64,000 nt of DNA from Egicoccus sp. AB-alg6-2 (GTDB lineage: Bacteria; Actinomycetota; Nitriliruptoria; Nitriliruptorales; Nitriliruptoraceae). Made by a program: the position numbers and the translations under genes. Within the stretch, counting starts at the first letter, position 1; every line of letters begins with the position of its first letter. The notes below the pieces were generated by a model. That model was not told where the DNA came from. It made no database searches and was given only the letters and a program-made list of their open reading frames with translations. Positions 54,460-63,581 of this stretch are shown here, one piece after another. The stretch is taken from contig NZ_JBGUAY010000003.1 of the NCBI RefSeq assembly GCF_041821025.1, forward strand, positions 1 through 64,000, read 5' to 3'.

Positions 54460-57306
54460 TCAGTCGCGTGCGACCTCGACGGTCACGTACGCCTCGAAGA
54501 CGTCGCCTTCCTTGACGTCCTGGAACTTCTCGAGCCCGATACCGCACTCGAAGCCCTCGCGGACCTCGCGGACGTCGTCCTTGAAGCGGCGCAGCGAGGT
54601 CATGGTGTCCTCGGCGATGACGACGCCCTCGCGGATGACACGGACACCGGCGTCGCGCTGGATCTCGCCGCGGGTGACCATGCAGCCGAAGACGAAGCCG
54701 GCGCGCGGCACCTTGAAGATCTCGCGGACCTCGGCCTCACCGATGATCTGCTCGCGGAACTCCGGTGCGAGCAGGCCCTTGACGGCGCGTTCGATGTCCT
54801 CGATCGCCTCGTAGATGATGCGGTAGGTGCGGACGTCGACCCCGGAGCGGTCGATCTCGTCGCGGGCGTTGGGACCCGGACGGACGTTGAACGCCACGAT
54901 GATCGCGTCGGACGCCTCGGCGAGCCGGACGTCGCCCTGCGTGATGGCACCGACGCCCTTCTGGATCACCCGGACCTGGACCTCGTCGAGTTCGAGCTTG
55001 AGCAGCGCGTCCTCGAGTGCCTCGGCGGAACCGGACACGTCGGCCTTGATGATGACGTTGAGCACGGCCTTGTCGCCCGCCTGGACCGCCGAGGTGAACT
55101 CCTCGAGGGTCGTCGGCCGCCGCTCGGCGAGCTCCTTGCGACGCTCACGCGCCGAGCGGCGCTCGGCGACGTCACGGGCGAACCGCTCGGCGTCGACGAC
55201 GCGGAACTCGTCACCCGCCTCGGGCACGTCGTTCAGACCGATGATCTGCACGGGCCGGGCCGGCGGCGCCTCGTCGACGTTGTTGCCGTTCTCGTCGAAC
55301 ATGGCGCGGATCTTGCCGTCGGCGGTACCGGCGACGAGGATGTCACCGCGCCGCAGCGTGCCGTTCTGCACCAGCACCGTCGCGACCGGACCACGGCCCT
55401 TGTCCAGGTGCGCCTCGACCACGCGGCCGCGGGCGTCCTTGTCCGGGTTGGCCTGCAGTTCGAGCAGGTCGGCCTGCAGCAGCACGACCTCGAGCAGCTC
55501 CTCGAGGTTGAGCTTCTGCTTGGCCGACACCTCGACCATCGGCACGTCGCCACCGAAGTCCTCGGCGACCACGTCGTGCTCGGTCAGCTGGGTCTTGACG
55601 CGGTTGGGATCGGCGCCCTCGAGGTCGATCTTGTTGATCGCGACCACCATCGGGACCTCGGCCGCCTTCGCGTGGGCGATGGCTTCGCGGGTCTGGGGCA
55701 TGACGCCGTCGTTGGCGGCGACCACGAGGATCGTGACGTCGGTCACCTGGGCACCACGGGCGCGCATGGCGGTGAACGCCTCGTGACCGGGGGTGTCGAT
55801 GAAGGTGATCAGGCGGCCGTCGTGGTTGATCTGGTACGCACCGATGTGCTGGGTGATGCCACCGGCCTCGCCCGACACGACGTCGGTCTGCCGGATGGCG
55901 TCGAGCAGCAGGGTCTTGCCGTGGTCGACGTGACCCATGACGGTGATGACCGGCGGCCGTGGCTGCAGCGTCTCGGGGGCGTCGGCGGCCTCGACACCGA
56001 ACTCGAGCTCCTCCTCGGAGAGGAAGTAGATCTCGACCCCGAGGTCGTCACCGATGATCTCGACGGTGTCGTCGGGCAGCGTCTGCTGCACCGTCGCCAT
56101 CTCGCCCATCTCGAACAGCTTCTTGACGAGCGCTGCGCCCGGTACGCCGAGCTTGTCGGCGAGCTCGCCGACCGTGACCCCCGAGAGCACCTCGACGCGA
56201 TCGACCTGGATCAGGTCCTCGATCGGGACGTCCCGGCGGCGCGGCCCGCGCGCGAGCTCCTGCTCGGCGGGACTCTGCTTCTCCTTCTTCTTGCGGCGGG
56301 TCTTGCCCGAACCCGGGCCACCCGTCCCGCCCGGTGCGCCACGACCACCCGGGCCACCACCCGGACCGCCCGGCCCGCCACCGGGACCACTGCGGCCGAC
56401 CGGTTGGCGGTAGGGGGATCCCGGGGGACCACCGCGGTTGGCGCCACCGGGCGCACCACGGTTGGCGCCACCGGGCGCGCCACGGTTGGGACCACCCGGA
56501 GCGCCCGGGCCGCCACGCGCACCGCCGGGCCCACCGGGACCGCCGGCACCACGGCCGGCGGGAGCGCCGGGCTGGGGCTGCGGACGCGCGGGCGCCTTGC
56601 GCAACGGCGGCGGGATGGAACGCCGGCCGGAGCCCTCCTGCGGCAGGGTGCCCTCGGAGCGTCGGGTCGGTGGGACGCCACCGCCGGTCACCGTCGGAGG
56701 CGGGACGGGCCCACGCTGCGACGGCGGCCGCAACGGTGCCTCCCCCGGCTTCAGCCGCGGCGGGGGGGCGCCCGGCATGCGCCGTGCGTCAGCGCCGGCG
56801 TCCCCGCCCGTCGGGGCGGGACGTGCGGCCTCGGCCGCAGGCGACTCGGCAGCGGGCTTCGGCGCCTGCGGCTCGGCGGGCGCCGACGTCGGCTGCTCCG
56901 CGGCCGGGGCGACGGGGGTAGCCGGCGCCGTCGGTGCCTCGGGGGCCGGCGCCTCGGCGGCGGCAGCCGCCTGGGCCCGCTTGGCCGCCTCCTGCTCCTC
57001 CTGCTGCTTGCGCAGATGGGGCGGCAGGACCTTGGCGGCCTTCTTGCCCTCGGGCGGCGCGGCGGCCTGGATCGAGCGGTAACGCTCGAGTTCGGCCTGC
57101 TCCCGCTTGCGCTTGGCCTCTTCCTCGGCTCGGCGCTCTGCCTCGGTCTTGCCGAGCGAGTCGCGGAACTTCGCGGCATCCGCGTCCGCAATGGACGAGG
57201 AGTGGCTCTTGGCATCGACGCCGAGGTCGGTCAGGCGACGGAGGACCTCCTTGTTGTGGAGGCCGGTTTCCTTCGCCAGTTCGTAGACGCGGACCTTGTT
57301 GCTCAC
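54460..57306 (-). CDS. infB: Translation initiation factor IF-2
   Basis: IF-2 recruits initiator tRNA and joins ribosomal subunits. The 948-residue protein has an N-terminal IF2_N domain (VYELAKETGLHNKEVLRRL) and a long basic/Pro/Gly/Ala-rich disordered region (about residues 90-360). That region includes repeated GAPGGANR units and a QRGPVPPP stretch. The GTPase follows, with G1 GHVDHGKT (near residue 456), DTPGHEAF and NKIDLEGA, then the two beta barrels and C2 domain. It starts at a GTG overlapping the ylxR stop. The extended N-terminus is common in Actinobacteria. Confidence 0.96.
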   Translation of the reverse strand: MSNKVRVYELAKETGLHNKEVLRRLTDLGVDAKSHSSSIADADAAKFRDSLGKTEAERRAEEEAKRKREQAELERYRSIQAAAPPEGKKAAKVLPPHLRKQQEEQEAAKRAQAAAAAEAPAPEAPTAPATPVAPAAEQPTSAPAEPQAPKPAAESPAAEAARPAPTGGDAGADARRMPGAPPPRLKPGEAPLRPPSQRGPVPPPTVTGGGVPPTRRSEGTLPQEGSGRRSIPPPLRKAPARPQPQPGAPAGRGAGGPGGPGGARGGPGAPGGPNRGAPGGANRGAPGGANRGGPPGSPYRQPVGRSGPGGGPGGPGGGPGGRGAPGGTGGPGSGKTRRKKKEKQSPAEQELARGPRRRDVPIEDLIQVDRVEVLSGVTVGELADKLGVPGAALVKKLFEMGEMATVQQTLPDDTVEIIGDDLGVEIYFLSEEELEFGVEAADAPETLQPRPPVITVMGHVDHGKTLLLDAIRQTDVVSGEAGGITQHIGAYQINHDGRLITFIDTPGHEAFTAMRARGAQVTDVTILVVAANDGVMPQTREAIAHAKAAEVPMVVAINKIDLEGADPNRVKTQLTEHDVVAEDFGGDVPMVEVSAKQKLNLEELLEVVLLQADLLELQANPDKDARGRVVEAHLDKGRGPVATVLVQNGTLRRGDILVAGTADGKIRAMFDENGNNVDEAPPARPVQIIGLNDVPEAGDEFRVVDAERFARDVAERRSARERRKELAERRPTTLEEFTSAVQAGDKAVLNVIIKADVSGSAEALEDALLKLELDEVQVRVIQKGVGAITQGDVRLAEASDAIIVAFNVRPGPNARDEIDRSGVDVRTYRIIYEAIEDIERAVKGLLAPEFREQIIGEAEVREIFKVPRAGFVFGCMVTRGEIQRDAGVRVIREGVVIAEDTMTSLRRFKDDVREVREGFECGIGLEKFQDVKEGDVFEAYVTVEVARD

Positions 57307-57650
57307 GCGTTGTCGCTCCTCACGGTGCCATCCGGCACCTGGTGCTGCACATCTTCGTCGGGGCCCCGATCGGGGGCGTTGCTTCGGGCGCGTATCGCCG
57401 CGAGTGCCGCGAGCGCCTCTGCCTCGGTGCCGCCACGGAGCGCGCGCCGGAGTCCGGTGGCGCCGCGGCGTGCGGCGGCGTCGAGGCAGGGGGGTTCGGG
57501 GCAGAGATAGGCGCCCCGGCCGGGCAGGCGTCCACTCGTGTCGAAGCGGATCCCGTCGGGTGTCCGGGCCAACCGCAGCAGTTGTGGCTGGGGTCGCGCT
57601 GCACGGCAGGCGACACAGGTCCGGACGGGGTGACGGGGCGCTTCGCGCAC
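57303..57650 (-). CDS. ylxR: YlxR (DUF448) RNA-binding protein
   Basis: YlxR proteins sit between nusA and infB and bind RNA, including RNase P in Bacillus. The 115-residue product has the DUF448 core: VRTCVACRAARPQPQLLRL, then GRLPGRGAYLCPEPPCLDAAARRGATGLRRALRG, with the two cysteine pairs. The start is uncertain: I prefer the GTG at 57650, with AAGGAA nine bases upstream; TTG at 57653 and GTG at 57668 are alternatives. The stop overlaps the infB start. A 124-base gap separates it from nusA. Confidence 0.9.
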   Translation of the reverse strand: MREAPRHPVRTCVACRAARPQPQLLRLARTPDGIRFDTSGRLPGRGAYLCPEPPCLDAAARRGATGLRRALRGGTEAEALAALAAIRARSNAPDRGPDEDVQHQVPDGTVRSDNA

Positions 57651-57774
57651 CAAGGGTACTTCCTTCACGGGCTCCTGGTTGGTTCGGCGTGCCCGGTCAC
57701 TCGTTCGAGCCACCGCGGCGTGTCGCCCGGGGTCGCGGATCCGCCGCAGGCGGCACCGCGCGCGGGCCCGGGAA

Positions 57775-58950
57775 CTAGGCGCCGGTCTCTTCGGTGTCTG
57801 CCGGTGCGGCGTCGCCCGCGGCACCGGACTCGTCGCCCTCCTCGAGCGCCGTCTGACGGGCGGCCTCGGCGGTCTGGACCGCCGCTTCGATGGCCGCCTC
57901 GCCCTCGGCGGAGAGCGGGTTGCCGTATTCGTCGATGAGCCCCTGCTCGAACGCCTCCTGGAAGGCGCGCTGCTCCTCGGCGAACTGGGTCTCGGACTTG
58001 ATGTCGATCCGCCAGCCGGTCAAGCGGGCGGCGAGGCGGGCGTTCTGCCCCTCGCGGCCGATGGCCAGTGACAGCTGGTAGTCGGGCACGATGACCATCG
58101 CCGTGCCGTCGTCGGGATACAGGTAGACGTTGCTCACCTTGGCCGGCGAGAGCGCGTTGGCGACCACGTCCTCGGGCTCGTCGGCCCACCGCACGATGTC
58201 GATGCGCTCGAGTTCGTCGGCGTGCAGCTCCTTCTGGACCGCACGCGCCCGTTGACCGCCGGGGCCGACGCACGCACCCACCGCGTCGACGTTGGGGTCG
58301 TTGCTCATCACCGCGACCTTGGTGCGGTGTCCCGCCTCGCGGGCGATGCCCTTGATCTCGACGATGCCTTCCTCGATCTCGGGCACCTCGAGGGCGAACA
58401 GGCCGACCACCAGGGCCGGGTGGGTGCGTGACGCAACGATCTGCGCACCACGGGCCTGCTTGCGCACCTCGATCACGACCGCGCGGGTGTGCGCGCCGTG
58501 GTCGAGTCGCTCGTTTGGGATCTGCTCGGCGTAGGGCAGCAGCGCCTCGGTGCGACCGAGCTCGATCAGCGTCACGTTGCCCTGCTGGCTGATCTGACCC
58601 GACACGATGTCGCCCTCGCGGCCGACGAACTCGCCGTAGGTGACCTCGCGCTCCGCCTCGCGCAGACGCTGCAGCAGGACCTGCTTGGCGGTCTGGGCCA
58701 CGATACGGCCGAAGTCCTTGGGCTCCTCGCGCCACTCGGAGACGATGTTGCCCTCGTCGTCGAGTTCCTGGGCGAACAGCGTGACGTCGCCGGTGGTCCG
58801 GTCGACGGTCACGCGCGCCTCGTCCGCGGTCGAGTTGTTGGACCGCTTGTAGGCCGAGGCCATGGCGGTCTCGAACGCCTCGACCACCGTGAGGAAGTCG
58901 ATGCCCTTCTCGCGCTCGATCTGGCGCAGGGCGTCGATGTCGATCTTCAT
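57775..58950 (-). CDS. nusA: Transcription termination/antitermination factor NusA
   Basis: NusA modulates pausing, termination and antitermination of RNA polymerase. The 391-residue protein has the N-terminal RNA polymerase-binding domain (KIDIDALRQIEREKGIDFLTVVEAFETAMASAYK), an S1 domain (EGDIVSGQISQQGNVTLIELG), and two KH domains (GACVGPGGQRARAVQKELHADELERIDIV; YQLSLAIGREGQNARLAARLTGWRIDI). It ends in an acidic Glu/Ala tail, without the extra repeat domains of enteric NusA. GAGGAGG precedes the ATG. It follows rimP after 31 bases. Confidence 0.96.
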   Translation of the reverse strand: MKIDIDALRQIEREKGIDFLTVVEAFETAMASAYKRSNNSTADEARVTVDRTTGDVTLFAQELDDEGNIVSEWREEPKDFGRIVAQTAKQVLLQRLREAEREVTYGEFVGREGDIVSGQISQQGNVTLIELGRTEALLPYAEQIPNERLDHGAHTRAVVIEVRKQARGAQIVASRTHPALVVGLFALEVPEIEEGIVEIKGIAREAGHRTKVAVMSNDPNVDAVGACVGPGGQRARAVQKELHADELERIDIVRWADEPEDVVANALSPAKVSNVYLYPDDGTAMVIVPDYQLSLAIGREGQNARLAARLTGWRIDIKSETQFAEEQRAFQEAFEQGLIDEYGNPLSAEGEAAIEAAVQTAEAARQTALEEGDESGAAGDAAPADTEETGA

Positions 58951-58981
58951 TGACCTACCTCCTCACAGCTCGTCCCCGTCG

Positions 58982-59452
58982 TCACCACGGAAGTACCACC
59001 TTGCCATGGTCGATGTCGTCGAACGCGACGACGACCTCGGCACCATCGGCGTCGAGCGTCACGCCGGACGCGTCCACCGTGACGACGGTGCCGGTGGCCT
59101 CGCGTGCCCCCTCGATGTCCTCGCGACGGATCACGCGGACCTCTCGTCCGACGTTGCGCGCGAAGTCACGGGGCTGGCGCAGCGGCCGGTCGACACCCGG
59201 CGAGGTGACCTCGAGGGTGTAGCTCGAGGGGATCACGTCCGCTTCGTCGAGCGCCGCGCCGACCCGCCGCGAGAGCGTGGCGATGACGTCCACGTCGAGA
59301 CCGCCCTCGGCGTCGGCGATCAGACGAACGAGACGGCGAGCGCCCTGGCCCTTGACCTCGACGTCGACGAGCTCGACCTCGAGCTCGTCGGCCAGTGGCG
59401 AGGCCAGTTCCTGGATGCGTCGCGGTACGTGCGCGTCGTCGGTCCCGGCCAT
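58982..59452 (-). CDS. rimP: Ribosome maturation factor RimP
   Basis: RimP assists 30S assembly, loading S12 and other proteins. The 156-residue protein has the N-terminal domain (DELEVELVDVEVKGQGARRLVRLIADAEGGLDVD, then TLSRRVGAALDEADVIPSSYTLEVTSPGVDRPL) and the C-terminal SH3-like barrel ending FDDIDHGKVVLPW. GGAAAGGTGG precedes the ATG. It is the first gene of the nusA-infB operon; its 171-base upstream gap has a TACGTT -10-like element (minus strand) and a small hairpin at 59532-59547. Confidence 0.94.
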   Translation of the reverse strand: MAGTDDAHVPRRIQELASPLADELEVELVDVEVKGQGARRLVRLIADAEGGLDVDVIATLSRRVGAALDEADVIPSSYTLEVTSPGVDRPLRQPRDFARNVGREVRVIRREDIEGAREATGTVVTVDASGVTLDADGAEVVVAFDDIDHGKVVLPW

Positions 59453-59531
59453 GTCACCACCTTTCCATGCACTCGTCCCGGCCCCGGGCGGACACCGTCG
59501 GCGTCCAACGGGGGCGCCTCACGAAGACGGC

Positions 59532-59547
59532 CGGCCCGTAGGGGCCG
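59532..59547 (-). other. Small hairpin in the rimP upstream region
   Basis: A 6-bp stem (CGGCCC/GGGCCG) with loop GTAG lies about 80 bases past the ispG stop and 80 before the rimP ATG. It may be a leftover terminator of ispG or part of the operon leader. NusA operons are autoregulated in several bacteria, but nothing here proves that. The rest of the gap has no recognised feature. Confidence 0.3.
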
Positions 59548-59623
59548 ACCGCGCGTGTGACGCTTCTGGTTGGTCGTCGAACGTACCACTTCGGGCATGC
59601 CACTGCCACGGCTGGCCCGGGAC

Positions 59624-60799
59624 TCAGGCGGTCACGGTAGGCGCCCCCGAGCCGCGTTCGGCGCGGATCTCCTCGGCCATCTCGGTGGCGTAATGGACCA
59701 GCGCCTCGACGATGTCCTCCTCGCGGACCGTCGCGATGCGCTCGCCCTTCTGGATGATCTCGCCCTTGCCGTTGCCGGCCGCCACGCCGAGGTCGGCTTC
59801 GCGCGCCTCGCCCGGGCCGTTGACGACGCAGCCCATGACCGCCACGCGCAGCGGCACGTCGACGATGCCCTCGAGGCCCTTCTGGACGTTCTCGGCCAGG
59901 GTCCACACGTCCACCTGGGCACGACCACACGACGGGCACGACACTACGTCGAGGCCGCGCTCGCGCAGGTGCAGGGACTCGAGGATCGCGATGCCGGCCT
60001 TGACCTCCTCGACCGGGTCGGCCGACAGCGACACCCGGATCGTGTCGCCGATGCCCTCGGCGAGCAGCGCACCGATGCCGACGGCGGACTTGATCGACCC
60101 CGACTTGAGCGGGCCGGCCTCGGTGACGCCGAGGTGGAGCGGGTAGTCGCATCGCTCGGCGAGGAGGCGGTAGGTCTGGATCATCGTCCACGGGTCGGAG
60201 TGCTTGACCGAGATCTTGGTGTTGTAGAAGTCGACGTCCTCGAGCAGGCGGACCTCGCGGAGCGCGGACGCGACCATCGCCTCGGGCGTGGGACCGCCGA
60301 ACTCCTCGAGGATGGCGTCCTCGAGCGATCCGCCGTTCACGCCGATGCGGATCGCCACGCCGGCCTCGTTGGCGAGCCGTCCGAGCAGCGCCACCTTGTC
60401 GTGCTTTTTGATGTTGCCCGGGTTGATGCGCACGCCGGCGCATCCGGCCTCGATCGCCATGACGGCGTACTTCCACTGGAAGTGGATGTCGGCGATCACG
60501 GGGATGCGGGCGTGTTCGGCGATGCGGGCCAGCGCCTCGGCGTCCTCCTTGCGAGGCACGGCGACCCGGACGACGTCCGCGCCGGCGGCCTGTGCCGCCG
60601 CGATCGCCTGCAGCGTCAGATCGGCCTCGTGCGTCGGCGTCACCGTCATGGTCTGCACGCTGACCGGCGCGTCGCCCCCGACCTCGATCGGGCCGAGCGG
60701 GATCTTGCGGCTGGCACGCCGCTTCGGTCCCGAGGGGCCAGAAGCGCGGGTGGCCGCGGGCGTCGGTCCGCTTGGAACGAGGGGCAACTGGGTCGTCAC
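59624..60799 (-). CDS. ispG: 4-hydroxy-3-methylbut-2-en-1-yl diphosphate synthase
   Basis: IspG performs the penultimate MEP-pathway step with a [4Fe-4S] cluster. The 391-residue protein has the TIM-barrel segments [21 protein letters not shown] and [31 protein letters not shown]. The C-terminal cluster-binding cysteines are in [14 protein letters not shown] and [18 protein letters not shown]. The N-terminus has a 30-residue basic extension. The start is a GTG. It is followed downstream by the nusA operon and preceded by rseP-dxr, a standard MEP-pathway neighbourhood. Confidence 0.95.
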   Translation of the reverse strand: MTTQLPLVPSGPTPAATRASGPSGPKRRASRKIPLGPIEVGGDAPVSVQTMTVTPTHEADLTLQAIAAAQAAGADVVRVAVPRKEDAEALARIAEHARIPVIADIHFQWKYAVMAIEAGCAGVRINPGNIKKHDKVALLGRLANEAGVAIRIGVNGGSLEDAILEEFGGPTPEAMVASALREVRLLEDVDFYNTKISVKHSDPWTMIQTYRLLAERCDYPLHLGVTEAGPLKSGSIKSAVGIGALLAEGIGDTIRVSLSADPVEEVKAGIAILESLHLRERGLDVVSCPSCGRAQVDVWTLAENVQKGLEGIVDVPLRVAVMGCVVNGPGEAREADLGVAAGNGKGEIIQKGERIATVREEDIVEALVHYATEMAEEIRAERGSGAPTVTA

Positions 60800-60897
60800 G
60801 AGCGTCTTTCGTGTCGCATCGGACTCGGGCCCGCCACGGTACCGGCGGCCGTCGCCACGGGTTCGGACCGGCGGATCGGCCCAGATGGCGTTCCGGC

Positions 60898-62367
60898 TCA
60901 GCCCGGCAGGCGGATCGGGTTGGTGATGTCGAGCCAGAGCAGGGCGATGAACACCGTGCCGAGGATCGCCAGCACCGGGATCGCGACCGCCGCGACCGCG
61001 CGGGGATCGACGGTGAAGTCTTGCGCCCTGCCCCGCAGGCCGCGTACGGCGTTGACGGAGCGCTCGATGGCGAGCACCGCGAGATGGCCGCCGTCGAGCG
61101 GAGGCAGCGGGGCGAGGTTGAAGATGCCGATGAAGATGTTGATCGAGACGATCAGCAGCAGCAGGGTCAGCAGACCCGAGGCGGTGCCGCTGGTCTGGCC
61201 GGCCAGTGACGCGGCCCCCACCAGCGAGACGGCGCCGTCGACGGCCCGCTCCTCGGTTCCCGACGCCTGGGCCAGCATGTCCGCCAGGCCGCTCGGCGAG
61301 AAGACCCGTCCGAGGGCGACGAACGAGCCCACGAAGATGGTGACGAAGCCGACCGGGCCGACGAAGGTCTCCTCGATGGCACGACTGACGGTGTAGCGCT
61401 CGTAGATCTCGCCCGGGTAGAAGCCGACCTGTCCGATGCGCTCGCCGGTCTCCTCGTCGGTGGCGGTCACCGGGGTGACGGTGAGGGTCCGCTGCTCACC
61501 GTCGCGCTCGACCACGAACTCCGTCGGCTGTTCCGGACGTTCGCGGATGACCTCGCGCAGTTGCGTGAAGTCGTCCGAGCGCACGCCGGCGACGGCCAGG
61601 ACCCGGTCCCCGGGCTGGAGGCCGGCTTCGGCCGCCGGCCCGTCCTCGAACACGACCTCGACCGTCGTTCCGATCTCGCCGGTCGGCATCGGCAGGAACA
61701 GGAACATGCCGAGCAGGACGGTGATGGCGATGACGAAGTGCATCACCGAGCCGGCGACCAGCACGATGGCCCGCTGCCAGGCCGGCCGGTCGGCGAAGAA
61801 GCGCCCCCGGTCGCCCCGGGTGATGCGGTGGTGCAGGTCGCCGACCCGGCCGGTGTCGGGCACCTCACCGGCGACGACCTCGTTGAAGACCGTGCGTGCG
61901 TGCCGCAGTTCGTCGCTGCGCCCGACGTTGAGGCGGGTGCGCTGCACGATGCGTTCGGTGAGTTCGCGGTTGGCCCCGCGAAGCCGCAGTTCCTCCTCGA
62001 GCCGGTGCCACGTCGCGGACGGGATCGCCTCGCCGACGCTGGAGCCACCCGCGGGCACGAGCTCCTGCTCGCGGGCGCGGTCCTGCGCGACGGCGTGGGC
62101 CTCGAAGACCTGGTCGCCGACCGGCGGCAGCCGCTCGTCGAGCGGCGACATGCCCTTGATACGCACGAAACCGCCGAGCGGGAACGCCTTGACCCCGTAC
62201 TCGGTCTCGCCGCGGTGCGTCGACCACAGCGTCGGGCCGAAGCCGAGGAAATAGCGGTCGGCCCGCATGCCGAACCAGCGGGCCGTGAGGAAATGGCCCA
62301 GCTCGTGGATCATGATCGCCACGACGATGCTGACGACGAACACCACGATGGCGGTGGTCCCGCTCAT
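60898..62367 (-). CDS. rseP: Site-2 intramembrane metalloprotease RseP with large insertion
   Basis: This protease cleaves membrane-bound anti-sigma factors and other single-pass proteins. The 489-residue protein has HELGH (21-25) in the first helix, a PDZ domain (about 232-305; [17 protein letters not shown]), and the third active-site motif [12 protein letters not shown] (417-428). Between the first helix and the PDZ domain, residues about 80-187 form a long, charged, mostly helical insertion that most RseP/Rip1 proteins lack. The ATG overlaps the dxr stop (ATGA). dxr-rseP-ispG is the conserved actinobacterial order. Confidence 0.93.
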   Translation of the reverse strand: MSGTTAIVVFVVSIVVAIMIHELGHFLTARWFGMRADRYFLGFGPTLWSTHRGETEYGVKAFPLGGFVRIKGMSPLDERLPPVGDQVFEAHAVAQDRAREQELVPAGGSSVGEAIPSATWHRLEEELRLRGANRELTERIVQRTRLNVGRSDELRHARTVFNEVVAGEVPDTGRVGDLHHRITRGDRGRFFADRPAWQRAIVLVAGSVMHFVIAITVLLGMFLFLPMPTGEIGTTVEVVFEDGPAAEAGLQPGDRVLAVAGVRSDDFTQLREVIRERPEQPTEFVVERDGEQRTLTVTPVTATDEETGERIGQVGFYPGEIYERYTVSRAIEETFVGPVGFVTIFVGSFVALGRVFSPSGLADMLAQASGTEERAVDGAVSLVGAASLAGQTSGTASGLLTLLLLIVSINIFIGIFNLAPLPPLDGGHLAVLAIERSVNAVRGLRGRAQDFTVDPRAVAAVAIPVLAILGTVFIALLWLDITNPIRLPG

Positions 62368-63581
62368 TCGACCCCTCCGTTGACGCGCGCGGTGGTGACG
62401 GCGCCGGCGCCGGGCGCCCCCGTCAGTGCCTCGGCGGCATGGCGTCGCGCCCAGGCGTCGGCAGCTAGGACGTCCGAGAGGTCGCGCGGGTTGCCAGGAT
62501 GTTCGGACTCCCACGCCGCGAGGGTGCGCTCGACCACCTCGGCGATGTCGAGGAAGCCCAGTCGCCCGTCGAAGAACTGGGCGACCGCGACCTCGTTGGC
62601 CGCGTTGAGCACGGCCGGCCAGGTGCCGCGTCGGCGCCCGGCGAATTCGGCGAGGTCCAGCGCCCGAAACGTCGCGCGGTCCACCGGCTCGAACGTCAGC
62701 TGCGACATCTGGGTCCAGTCGCAGGCCACGAACGCGTGCGGCAGACGTCGCGGCCAGGCCATGGCGAGCTGGATCGGCAGGCGCATGTCGGGCGGCGAGA
62801 GCTGGGCGATCGTCGAGCCGTCGACGAACTCGACCATGGAGTGCACGACGGACTGCGGGTGCACGACGACGTCCAGCCGGTCCCACGGCACGTCGAACAG
62901 CTCGTGGGCCTCGATCAGCTCGAGGCCCTTGTTCATCAGCGTTGCCGAGTTGCAGGTGACGACCGGTCCCATCGCCCACGTCGGGTGCGCCAACGCCTCG
63001 TCGACGCCGACCTCGACCAGCTCGGCCGCCGAGCGGCCACGGAAGGGGCCCCCGCTGGCGGTCAGCACCAGCCGGCCCACCTCGTCGCGTCGCCCGCCGC
63101 GCAGGCACTGCGCCAGGGCCGAGTGCTCCGAGTCGACCGGGATCAGGTGGGACTCGCGGCCTCCGGCGGCCTCGGCGGCGGCAACCACGAGGTCCCCACC
63201 GACGATCAGGCTCTCCTTGTTGGCCAGGGCGACGGGCGTACCGCGCTGCAGGGCCGCGAGCGTCGGTTCGAGCCCGACCGCCCCCGTGATGCCGTTGAGG
63301 ACCAGGTCGGCGTCCATCCGTGCCAGCTCGACGACGCCGTCGGTGCCGTCGAGCACCTCGAGGTCTGGGCGCTGCGAGCGCAGCTCGGCGGCCGCGGCGC
63401 GATCGCCCAGCGCGACCGTGGCCACCCCGAATTGCGCCGCCTGTGCCGCGAGGGCGCCGCCGTCCCGTCCCGCGGCGAGCCCGACCACCTCGAATCGGTC
63501 CGGGTGGGCGCGTACCACCTCGAGCGCCTGGGTCCCGATGGAACCCGTCGCGCCGAGCAGCACCAGCCGGCGGCGCCTCAT
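62364..63581 (-). CDS. dxr: 1-deoxy-D-xylulose 5-phosphate reductoisomerase
   Basis: Dxr converts DXP to MEP with NADPH, the first committed step of the MEP pathway. The 405-residue protein has the Rossmann motif LVLLGATGSIGTQALEVV, NKESLIVGGD, VDSEHSALAQCLRG (metal and substrate binding), TASGGPFRGR, and the C-terminal HPTWAMGPVVTCNSATLMNKGLELIEAHELF. The ATG overlaps the rlmN stop. It is full length and coupled to rseP downstream. Confidence 0.96.
   Translation of the reverse strand: MRRRRLVLLGATGSIGTQALEVVRAHPDRFEVVGLAAGRDGGALAAQAAQFGVATVALGDRAAAAELRSQRPDLEVLDGTDGVVELARMDADLVLNGITGAVGLEPTLAALQRGTPVALANKESLIVGGDLVVAAAEAAGGRESHLIPVDSEHSALAQCLRGGRRDEVGRLVLTASGGPFRGRSAAELVEVGVDEALAHPTWAMGPVVTCNSATLMNKGLELIEAHELFDVPWDRLDVVVHPQSVVHSMVEFVDGSTIAQLSPPDMRLPIQLAMAWPRRLPHAFVACDWTQMSQLTFEPVDRATFRALDLAEFAGRRRGTWPAVLNAANEVAVAQFFDGRLGFLDIAEVVERTLAAWESEHPGNPRDLSDVLAADAWARRHAAEALTGAPGAGAVTTARVNGGVE

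Noticed and set aside
54454-57510. An antisense open frame over infB
   Set aside because: The complement of the IF-2 frame; highly repetitive and without domains.
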